Origin: Anaerolineaceae bacterium UBA5365
Lineage (GTDB): Bacteria; Chloroflexota; Anaerolineae; Anaerolineales; Anaerolineaceae
Assembly: GCA_002407905.1 (NCBI GenBank)
Contig: DHPL01000036.1
Location: 423-7,803, forward strand
Reading direction: 5' to 3'
Length of the DNA: 7,381 bases
Shown here: one piece after another, positions 1 to 5,466 of the stretch
Numbering within the stretch: the stretch's first letter is position 1
Layout: each line of letters starts with the position of its first letter
Notes under the pieces: generated by a model
The model's input: only the letters and a program-made list of their open reading frames with translations
Database searches by the model: none
Told to the model about the DNA's origin: nothing
Translations under genes and position numbers: made by a program

Positions 1-2447
1 ACTGTTCCTTCCACACTATAGACCTTCAGCGTGACCGGCTTGTGATCGATGGTGGGTCCGCCGGACCAGATCTTCTTCGCTGTTATAGAAGGTTGGGGAC
101 TATTGTAGGTGTTCGTAACCGTCCTGGTGGCATCATCATAGGTGGCAGTATAGTTCTCAAAAGTGCCGTTATTTCCGATGACTGCGCCGCCAATATATTC
201 GCGCACAACGTACTTCAGTAATGTTTTGCCATCGGGTGCGTACTGGGGCAGACCTTTGATCGTATAGGTATATTCGGACTGGCCGGATTCAGTAGGGCTC
301 CAGCTGATCTCGGTTGGGATCACTTCAACCAGCGATGTGCCGGTATCGATGTACACCTTTAGGGTTACTGCGTAATGCTCACTCGCAGGACCGTTGACCC
401 AGCGCTTGACCGCGGTTAGATCAGGCGTGGGGTTGGTGTACTTGTTTTTGACTGTCAGCACTGAGTTTATTGTTTCGTAGGTTGGAGTGAATCCCGAAGG
501 TACAACCTCAGTAATGAAGTAACTCAGAAAATCATCACCGGCCTTGTCATCCTCGGGGACATTCGTGAATGTGTATTTCCAAAGACCATCCGTTCCTTTG
601 CTCACAACAGCAGTGCCCAGAAGTACATCACCCAGGGTTGTGGATTTACCGTAGAGGTTGATAGTTACACTCGTGGGATAGGCGTCGAAGCCTTCAGGTA
701 CATCCCAAAGTTTCTGAACGGGGACTGAAACGAATTTTGGTGTGTAGATATTCGTGAACGTGTAAACAGCTTTATTGTTATCTGCCTGGGAAACGCTGAT
801 CACGATTGAGGTATGGTCAGCAGGCGTTGTGCCGCATTCTCCGTTCACGTACGGGTACTCAACCAGTTGGTACTCATAGGGGTTCTTGATGTCATCCCCG
901 CTGGGAATGCCAGTGTATTTCCAGTACCAGGTTGGGGGTGTGAAAATACCCGTGCCTTCATCCTGCCAAATTCCCAAGCCTTCATCCCACTTAAGCAGCT
1001 GGATACAAACGGGCAAGGGCACCAGGCCATCCTGCCATTCCTTGTAGACATTGATTTGGCCTTCGTTGGAATTGTAGAAGTTTTGGATCAAAAAGCCATC
1101 TTTGGCGTTCCCGGAGATTACCGGGATGTACTGGGTAATCGTGCCCAACTCCTGGATACGGAACATGTAGTCCGTGCCATTTGGGGCTTGCATGGCCACC
1201 TGAGACCAGGTGTAGTAATAAAACACTTCGCCGGTGTTACTAGGAGTAACGGTATACGATGGAGTAGTTACATTCGTCCAGGTTGTACCGTTGGTGGAAC
1301 GCTGCAGCACAAGGGTCGGAGCATGCCAGTCTTTGGTTTTACCGGCCATCCATTGCTTGGTCGCTTTGATGTCCTTGTATGTAACCTGAACCGCGGTCAA
1401 TTGGTTGGCTACAACACTCAGCATCGCCAGTGAAGGGCCTTTGTCCTCTGGCATGACCACGCTGACCAAATCGTCAAACTTTACAACATTCTCGGTTTCC
1501 TCTTCCACAATAACAAGCGTGGGCTCAGGAGTGGGCTCCGGGGTTTGAATGGGGTCCGGGTCCACGGCGGCAAACAAGTAGGTGTACTTGACGTACAAAC
1601 GGTTTTCGCTGTATTCCAAGTCGTATCCATAAGGAGGACCGGCAACAAATTTTCCGCCGTCATCCACGCCAGCTTGAACGCTGAAGACATAATCCTCACC
1701 GGCGTTATTCGTTTTGACTATTTCGCCCCAAGCGGCACCTTCGGTACCGGATTCAAGCTCCTTGATCTCGGCATTATCAACGGTTTCGGTGCCCGTGCTG
1801 GCTGCCCAGCGCAATAGCCTTAAAAGCACAGTCGGCCGAACTTCCGGCGCTTTTTCCCAGGCGATGTTTGCATACACAGTAACCAGTTCTTGAACCGGCT
1901 CGGGTTCCGCCGTAGGTGTTGGCTCCGGAGTGGGCTCTACCGTTGGCTCTGGAGTAGGCTCTGCTGTTGGTTCAAGCGTGGGCTCACTGGTCGGCTCAGT
2001 AGTGGGTTCTGCTGTTGGATCAATCGTGGGTTCTACGATCGGCTCCGCAGTTGGTTCCAAAATGATCCGTTCCTCAGTGGGCTCAACAATTGGCTCCTCT
2101 GTAGGCACCAAAATAAGCTCCAGCGTAGGCTCGCCCTTCAGCTCCTGGGTAGGATTAGCAGGAGGCTCCTGGCTGGGATCCGGCACCTGAGTGGGCTCCG
2201 GTGTTGGTTCCGGAGTCGGGGCCTGCTGCTCCTGGGTAGGATCAGCGGGAGGCTCCTGGCTAGGTGCTGATGGCGGCTCAGTGGGTAAAGGAGCTTCAAG
2301 TTCCCCCCCTCCTGGAGCCGGCTCGGTTGTTACAGGCTCTTGCCTTAATGATGCCGCTTGCACGGTTGAAACGGCGCTGAAGCCGTTACTGACGAGGATG
2401 CTGATGAGCATCACAATGGATAAAACTTTGTTGAGTTTGCGATACAT
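1..2447 (-). CDS. Large secreted surface protein with Pro/Glu/Thr-rich stalk and repeated Cna-B-like domains (3' end off the window)
   Basis: The frame is open without a stop from the ATG at 2447-2445 to the window edge, giving 815 codons plus two bases. Residues 1-31 look like a Sec signal peptide: K/R at 4, 5 and 7, a hydrophobic core near 8-26, and likely cleavage after V-Q-A (29-31). Residues 41-187 are a Pro/Glu/Thr-rich stalk, and a second short linker sits at 297-310. Beta-rich Cna-B-like repeats follow at about 188-293, 353-459, 463-569, 571-672 and 675-782, with another starting at about 786. Most begin with a K-x-W motif (K364, K469, K579, K681, K792) and end in N-x-Y-type strands (N456, N566, N668, N779), with Glu between (E433, E530, E647, E750). 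In known Cna-B folds a Lys-Asn isopeptide bond assisted by an acidic residue stiffens such domains, so a rod-like adhesin or stalk outside the cell is inferred. A ribosome site at 2451-2457 supports the start. No LPXTG-type anchor is visible because the end is missing. A pilin-like or S-layer-associated role is possible; the ligand is unknown. Confidence 0.88.
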   Translation of the reverse strand, partial: MYRKLNKVLSIVMLISILVSNGFSAVSTVQAASLRQEPVTTEPAPGGGELEAPLPTEPPSAPSQEPPADPTQEQQAPTPEPTPEPTQVPDPSQEPPANPTQELKGEPTLELILVPTEEPIVEPTEERIILEPTAEPIVEPTIDPTAEPTTEPTSEPTLEPTAEPTPEPTVEPTPEPTPTAEPEPVQELVTVYANIAWEKAPEVRPTVLLRLLRWAASTGTETVDNAEIKELESGTEGAAWGEIVKTNNAGEDYVFSVQAGVDDGGKFVAGPPYGYDLEYSENRLYVKYTYLFAAVDPDPIQTPEPTPEPTLVIVEEETENVVKFDDLVSVVMPEDKGPSLAMLSVVANQLTAVQVTYKDIKATKQWMAGKTKDWHAPTLVLQRSTNGTTWTNVTTPSYTVTPSNTGEVFYYYTWSQVAMQAPNGTDYMFRIQELGTITQYIPVISGNAKDGFLIQNFYNSNEGQINVYKEWQDGLVPLPVCIQLLKWDEGLGIWQDEGTGIFTPPTWYWKYTGIPSGDDIKNPYEYQLVEYPYVNGECGTTPADHTSIVISVSQADNNKAVYTFTNIYTPKFVSVPVQKLWDVPEGFDAYPTSVTINLYGKSTTLGDVLLGTAVVSKGTDGLWKYTFTNVPEDDKAGDDFLSYFITEVVPSGFTPTYETINSVLTVKNKYTNPTPDLTAVKRWVNGPASEHYAVTLKVYIDTGTSLVEVIPTEISWSPTESGQSEYTYTIKGLPQYAPDGKTLLKYVVREYIGGAVIGNNGTFENYTATYDDATRTVTNTYNSPQPSITAKKIWSGGPTIDHKPVTLKVYSVEGT
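1887..2327 (-). repeat. Coding repeat: Pro/Glu/Thr-rich stalk (E-P-T and P-x-P units)
   Basis: This covers residues 41-187 of the surface protein. The core at residues 107-182 is built from short units of the form E-P-T-x or x-E-P-T, which in DNA appear as degenerate 6- to 12-base repeats. Such low-complexity Pro-rich segments usually act as extended spacers that lift adhesive domains away from the cell. A second, 14-residue stretch of the same kind lies at residues 297-310. The repetition also creates long spurious glycine/serine-rich frames on the opposite strand, which are not genes. Confidence 0.85.
2141..2265 (-). repeat. Imperfect direct repeat pair (2141-2178 and 2228-2265) within the stalk coding region
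   Basis: The two copies match at all but about four of 38 positions and are offset by 87 bp, exactly 29 codons, so the frame is kept. They encode P-S-Q-E-P-P-A-N-P-T-Q-E (residues 91-102) and P-S-Q-E-P-P-A-D-P-T-Q-E (62-73). The sequence between and beyond the copies does not match, so this looks like a small segmental duplication that later diverged. Confidence 0.75.
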
Positions 2448-2450
2448 TTA

Positions 2451-2457
2451 CCCCTCC
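2451..2457 (-). promoter_or_regulatory. Ribosome binding site of the surface-protein gene
   Basis: On the minus strand GGAGGGG ends three bases before the ATG. Counting only GGAGG, the gap is five bases. This is a strong Shine-Dalgarno match and fixes the start at 2447. Confidence 0.8.
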
Positions 2458-2481
2458 GTAAGTTCTCGCTATATATGAACA

Positions 2482-2504
2482 AATTGTGAAGCGCCTTCAC
2501 AATT
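2482..2504. promoter_or_regulatory. Perfect 10-bp inverted repeat: candidate operator or 5'-end mRNA hairpin
   Basis: Arms 2482-2491 and 2495-2504 are perfectly complementary (AATTGTGAAG and CTTCACAATT) around a 3-base centre. The element begins right at the transcription start predicted from the -10 box at 2512-2517, about +1 to +23, which is where many repressors bind. The outer half-site AATTGTGA equals the half-site of the symmetric lac operator, but the half-sites are 3 bp further apart than in that operator. In RNA the same sequence would form a 10-bp stem with a 3-base loop at the very 5' end of the transcript, which could instead stabilise it. No regulator gene is visible in the window. 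Confidence 0.6.
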
Positions 2505-2511
2505 ACGTCAC

Positions 2512-2539
2512 ATTTTATCAACAGCGTCTTCACTGTCAA
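2512..2539 (-). promoter_or_regulatory. Sigma-70-type promoter of the surface-protein gene
   Basis: The minus strand has a consensus -35 box TTGACA at 2539-2534, a 16-bp spacer and a -10 box TAAAAT at 2517-2512 (5 of 6 matches). The expected transcription start is near 2505, giving a 5' leader of about 58 bases that includes the inverted repeat at 2482-2504 and the ribosome site. Confidence 0.7.
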
Positions 2540-2622
2540 GAATATGTACGGTGGGTTTATACAATTATTCGGGGAAATGTTCGAATCTCGACAAAGGAAG
2601 TCGAAAAAACCACTAACATCTT

Positions 2623-2652
2623 CTACATATCTAGCACTTGTTTACTACATAT
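2623..2652. repeat. Two direct copies of CTACATAT spaced 22 bp apart
   Basis: The copies lie at 2623-2630 and 2645-2652 in the AT-rich gap between the sulfotransferase end and the surface-protein promoter. Their start-to-start distance of 22 bp is about two helical turns, which would place them on one face of the DNA. They could be binding sites for an activator of the downstream gene, but an 8-bp repeat in AT-rich DNA may be chance. Nothing else clear was seen between 2540 and 2707. Confidence 0.25.
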
Positions 2653-2707
2653 TTGGATTTAACTTATGAAGGGATTGTCGCCCGGGAAAGGGCTGGTTTT
2701 TGCTTAA

Positions 2708-3970
2708 TTATTCGGTCGGTGCGCTGAAAACTTGCTTCCTGGAAAATGGCTTACGGCGCTGGTCCTTCCAGCGCTTGCGGAACTTGTTCACCCCGCCCCA
2801 AATGTTGCGTTCCGGCAATCCATGATCGGGCAGGTCAAACTCGTAATGCTCAAGCACATCCGCGAATCGCTCCTGTACTTGCGCTTCCGTTAGGCCCATG
2901 TTTTTCAAATCGTAAAGGTGCTCACTGCGGTAGGCCCTTGCCTTCGCGAACTGTTGATCCAAGAGCTCCTGGTACTCCGGTTGGACATCCTGCCCCAGCC
3001 AGTCATAGATCGCGTGCACAATTTCTTCTGGTTCACGAACCAGGTCATCGTACTTGATGAAGAAACAGGTTGCTGGTTTGTCCTCAAAAAATTCCAGCGG
3101 ATAGCGGTAGAAATGCGCCATTACATCCATGATCTCGCGGGTATAAGGATGAGCTTCAATCGGATCGGCAAATAACTCCCAACCGGTACTCATATAGTTG
3201 ACCATGGACGGCAAAGCCTGCAGGGGGTTCCGCGCCAGGTTGATAAACCGTGCATCCGGAAAGTGCCGTAAGAGGCTCGCGAGCTTGGGCGTGAACGCAG
3301 GGTTTTTAGAGAGCAGGGTCTGCCTGCCTCCATGGGCATACAGTTGGCGTTGGACCATGTTTTTATAAAAACGCATGATCTTATCCTGCTTCTCCAGGGG
3401 CAGGTCGCGGTCGAAGAAGAAGTAAGGCAGCAATTCCTCGGGGATGGGATAGAAGCCCCACTGGGTAGCACTGGACCAGGCATGCATGAGGATATGGTCG
3501 TCTTCTTCTGAACCATTGATCCGGATGGGATGAGCCTTTTCATCCATCGTAATACCCTTGTTCATCCGGCGGACCAGCCGCTGCACCGGCGCGCCGATCC
3601 ACTTCATCAGGGTCACCCCTGCGCTGATCAGTTTACGTTGGCTGATCGATGGCGCGAAGATCATCTCCCAGGTCAAGAAACTGTTGTAACGCTCTTTATC
3701 CAGCTCCAGCAGGTGATGCAAAAACGTGGTGCCGCTGCGGGGATTGCCAACGATAAAGAGCGGGGATTCGATTTTTTGCTTACGGTATGCCGGAAAAATG
3801 AGCTCATCGATCAGGAAAAAAACGCGGTTGAAAACCTGTGCCGGTACATAAAGCAAAAGCCAGATAAAAAGGACCGCCAGGCGTTTCGGAGTAAGGCGGT
3901 AGTTGGTCCCTTTGGCCTTAAAAAAGGCTTTGTAATTGCAGCGAAAAAACGCTCTAAAGTCGAAAAACAT
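2708..3970 (-). CDS. Sulfotransferase family protein (PAPS-dependent type)
   Basis: A 420-residue protein. Residues 74-85 carry V-G-N-P-R-S-G-T-T-F-L-H, the 5'-phosphosulfate-binding loop of PAPS sulfotransferases. Residues 237-249, ending in L-A-R-N-P, fit the 3'-phosphate-binding strand and loop. A Glu/Asp-rich E-E-D-D stretch near 155-158 and a C-terminal segment around 352-377 (Y-D-L-K-N-M-G-L-T...) also recall this family. Family members move a sulfo group from PAPS to a hydroxyl or amino group of a small molecule, lipid or glycan; the acceptor here cannot be told. Residues 31-59 are strongly hydrophobic and may be a membrane anchor. The frame stays open further upstream to 4219, but that would overlap the aminopeptidase start, and no in-frame ATG, GTG or TTG lies between 3970 and 4089, so the ATG at 3970 was chosen. 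It has no good ribosome site. It is divergent from the aminopeptidase and lies upstream of the surface-protein gene on the same strand. Confidence 0.88.
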   Translation of the reverse strand: MFFDFRAFFRCNYKAFFKAKGTNYRLTPKRLAVLFIWLLLYVPAQVFNRVFFLIDELIFPAYRKQKIESPLFIVGNPRSGTTFLHHLLELDKERYNSFLTWEMIFAPSISQRKLISAGVTLMKWIGAPVQRLVRRMNKGITMDEKAHPIRINGSEEDDHILMHAWSSATQWGFYPIPEELLPYFFFDRDLPLEKQDKIMRFYKNMVQRQLYAHGGRQTLLSKNPAFTPKLASLLRHFPDARFINLARNPLQALPSMVNYMSTGWELFADPIEAHPYTREIMDVMAHFYRYPLEFFEDKPATCFFIKYDDLVREPEEIVHAIYDWLGQDVQPEYQELLDQQFAKARAYRSEHLYDLKNMGLTEAQVQERFADVLEHYEFDLPDHGLPERNIWGGVNKFRKRWKDQRRKPFSRKQVFSAPTE

Positions 3971-3980
3971 GGTTCCATGA

Positions 3981-4007
3981 ATTATATCAAGGCCATTAGT
4001 TTTGCAA
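3981..4007 (-). promoter_or_regulatory. Promoter of the sulfotransferase gene, predicting a leaderless or near-leaderless mRNA
   Basis: The minus strand has a perfect TATAAT -10 box at 3986-3981. The best -35 candidate is TTGCAA at 4007-4002 (4 of 6, 15-bp spacer). Only 10 bases separate the -10 box from the ATG at 3970, so transcription should start within a few bases of the start codon, leaving no room for a Shine-Dalgarno site. Confidence 0.5.
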
Positions 4008-4032
4008 GCCAGGCGTGGATCTGGCAGCCATT

Positions 4033-4062
4033 TTGCTATTGACTGGAGGAGGGCTTTATAAT
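4033..4062 (+). promoter_or_regulatory. Promoter of the M29 aminopeptidase gene
   Basis: A perfect TATAAT -10 box lies at 4057-4062, with TTGCTA at 4033-4038 as the -35 candidate (4 of 6, 18-bp spacer). TTGACT at 4039-4044 is a closer -35 match but sits only 12 bp from the -10 box, too near for normal use. Transcription is expected near 4069, giving a leader of about 20 bases that just contains the ribosome site. Confidence 0.6.
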
Positions 4063-4080
4063 CCCTGTAAACCGAGAATA

Positions 4081-4086
4081 AGGAGA
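4081..4086 (+). promoter_or_regulatory. Ribosome binding site deciding the aminopeptidase start
   Basis: AGGAGA ends three bases before the ATG at 4090; the purine stretch runs on to 4088. It supports 4090 rather than the in-frame ATG at 4015, which lies upstream of the -10 box and so would not be on the transcript. Confidence 0.75.
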
Positions 4087-4089
4087 GAT

Positions 4090-5319
4090 ATGGACCTGGA
4101 AAATTCCCTTGAAAAATACGCCGAGCTGATTGTACATACGGGCTTGAACCTGCAAGCAGGCGAAAAACTAATGATTCGTGCCAACGCCGAGGGCTTGGAA
4201 CTTGTTCGCAAAGTGGCAAAAGCAGCCTATCAAGCCGGTGTGGTGGACGTTAAATTGCTCTTTCAGGATGATCAATTGAGCCTGACCCGCTATTTGCACG
4301 CCCCCGATTCCGCCTTCGAGACCTACCCTGAGTACGAGGTGGAATACACGGAAGCCCTGTATAAGGATGGCTATCAGATCCTGGTCCTGAGCGGAGTGGA
4401 CCCGGAACTCCTCAAAACAGCCGATCCCAAACGTATCAGCACCTTCCAGAAAACCGCCGGAATCGCCACCAAGCGCATCCAGCATTACACCATGGAGAAC
4501 AAAAACAAGTGGTGTGTTGTTGGTGCGGCTACGAACGGGTGGGCCAAAAGTGCCTTCCCGGACCTTCCCGCGGAGGAGGCCAAGGCCAGGCTCTGGCAGA
4601 ACATCTTCAAGGCCACGCGCGTAGACCAGGAAGACCCGGTTGCAGCCTGGCAGGCGCATGACGAAGAGCTTAAACGCCATATGGATTTCCTCAACGAAGC
4701 CAAGTTTGAGAAGATTGTTTTTGAAGGGCCCGGAACTGACCTGGTTGTAGGTTTGGCCGAAGGGAACCGCTGGGATGGCGGCTCCGGGAAGAGCCAGGCT
4801 GGCGTCTCGTTTTTCCCGAATATGCCAACCGAAGAGATTTTTAGCATGCCCCACGCCGATAAAGTGAACGGGAAGATCACGGCCACCCTTCCCCTGAGCC
4901 TGCGCGGCCAACTGGTGGATAAGTTCTGGTTCAAGTTTGAAGACGGAAAAGTAACCGATTTCGATGCTGCTCAGGGCAAGGAGATCCTGCAAGGCCTCCT
5001 GGATACCGATGAAGGCGCAAGGAGATTGGGTGAGATTGCGCTCGTAGCCCACCATTCACCCATCAGTCAGACCGGTGTGCTTTTCAAGAACACGCTCTTT
5101 GACGAGAATGCCTCCTGCCATCTGGCCCTTGGCCAGGCCTACAGCGATACGATGCAAGGCGCCACCGGCCGCACTGAGGAGGAAAACCGGAAACTGGGCA
5201 TGAATGATTCGATGATCCACACGGACTTCATGGTCGGTTCCGACCAAGTGACCGTGACTGGTATCCGCCGGGACGGCAGCCAGGTGGTCTTGCTCAAAGA
5301 TGGTGATTGGCAGATTTGA
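4090..5319 (+). CDS. M29 family metallo-aminopeptidase (AmpS/PepS/AmpT-like)
   Basis: A 409-residue protein, the usual length for peptidase family M29 (thermophilic aminopeptidases). These cytoplasmic, usually dimeric enzymes with two metal ions remove N-terminal residues, often Leu or other hydrophobic ones, from peptides. The expected metal and catalytic residues can be placed by pattern: Glu in P-T-E-E-I-F (248/249), E315 in L-G-E-I-A, H344 in S-C-H-L-A-L-G, Y351, and H377 and D379 in M-I-H-T-D-F-M-V-G. These fall within about one residue of the positions known from the Thermus enzyme. The conserved P-N-M-P and H-S-P-I-S segments are also present. The N-terminal part starts with the family-typical L-x-x-Y-A-E-L-I-V. 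It has its own promoter and is followed by a hairpin, so it is probably a single-gene unit for peptide use or turnover. Exact specificity cannot be read from the sequence. Confidence 0.93.
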   Translation: MDLENSLEKYAELIVHTGLNLQAGEKLMIRANAEGLELVRKVAKAAYQAGVVDVKLLFQDDQLSLTRYLHAPDSAFETYPEYEVEYTEALYKDGYQILVLSGVDPELLKTADPKRISTFQKTAGIATKRIQHYTMENKNKWCVVGAATNGWAKSAFPDLPAEEAKARLWQNIFKATRVDQEDPVAAWQAHDEELKRHMDFLNEAKFEKIVFEGPGTDLVVGLAEGNRWDGGSGKSQAGVSFFPNMPTEEIFSMPHADKVNGKITATLPLSLRGQLVDKFWFKFEDGKVTDFDAAQGKEILQGLLDTDEGARRLGEIALVAHHSPISQTGVLFKNTLFDENASCHLALGQAYSDTMQGATGRTEEENRKLGMNDSMIHTDFMVGSDQVTVTGIRRDGSQVVLLKDGDWQI

Positions 5320-5342
5320 AACCTTTGGTTTTTCTATTTTCA

Positions 5343-5370
5343 AAACAGGGGCCTCTCGCGGCCCCTGTTT
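5343..5370 (+). terminator. Rho-independent-type hairpin after the aminopeptidase gene
   Basis: A perfect 11-bp stem (5343-5353 with 5360-5370), GC-rich in its middle, closes a 6-base loop at 5354-5359. It begins 23 bases after the stop codon. The T-run after the stem is short, since the three Ts are already part of the stem, so termination may be incomplete and some readthrough into larE is possible. Confidence 0.7.
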
Positions 5371-5403
5371 CATCCCAAGCAATGATGCCCCAAACGCTAC
5401 AGG

Positions 5404-5412
5404 TGTTAGAAT
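5404..5412 (+). promoter_or_regulatory. Candidate extended -10 promoter for larE
   Basis: TGT followed by TAGAAT (5407-5412, 5 of 6 matches) forms an extended -10 element. No convincing -35 box was found at the right distance. Start of transcription would be near 5419, with a leader of about 48 bases, too short for a known nickel/cobalt riboswitch. Confidence 0.35.
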
Positions 5413-5466
5413 TTCCCCGCCCTGAACCATCTGGCAATCACTGCACCATTCGGAGTGAATACTGTT

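Noticed and set aside
813..1817. Plus-strand frames of 206 and 90 codons across the surface-protein domains
   Set aside because: The minus strand here is one continuous frame with repeated Cna-B-like motifs; the plus frames show no motif.
1890..2478. Plus-strand frames encoding Gly/Ser/Val- or Arg/Leu-rich repetitive proteins
   Set aside because: They arise from reading the E-P-T repeat DNA on the wrong strand; the minus-strand frame has the signal peptide, ribosome site and promoter.
2588..2604. A 5-bp inverted repeat (TCGAC and GTCGA)
   Set aside because: It is too short, with a 7-base gap and no T-run, to support as an operator or terminator.
2680..2706. A GCCC/GGGC hairpin followed by TTTTT on the plus strand, as a terminator
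   Set aside because: The stem is only 4 bp and no plus-strand gene ends here; on the minus strand, where it would serve the sulfotransferase, no T-run follows.
4015..4089. A 25-residue N-terminal extension of the aminopeptidase starting at 4015
   Set aside because: It lies upstream of the -10 box and lacks a ribosome site, and family members start near the methionine at 4090.
3971..4219. An 83-residue N-terminal extension of the sulfotransferase
   Set aside because: It would overlap the aminopeptidase coding start by 130 bases and run through both promoters, and its sequence is unlike the family; the ATG at 3970 is preferred.
4168..5055. A 295-codon open frame on the minus strand opposite the aminopeptidase gene
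   Set aside because: It mirrors the codons of a clearly conserved M29 peptidase, has no ribosome site seen, and its product resembles no family I recognise.
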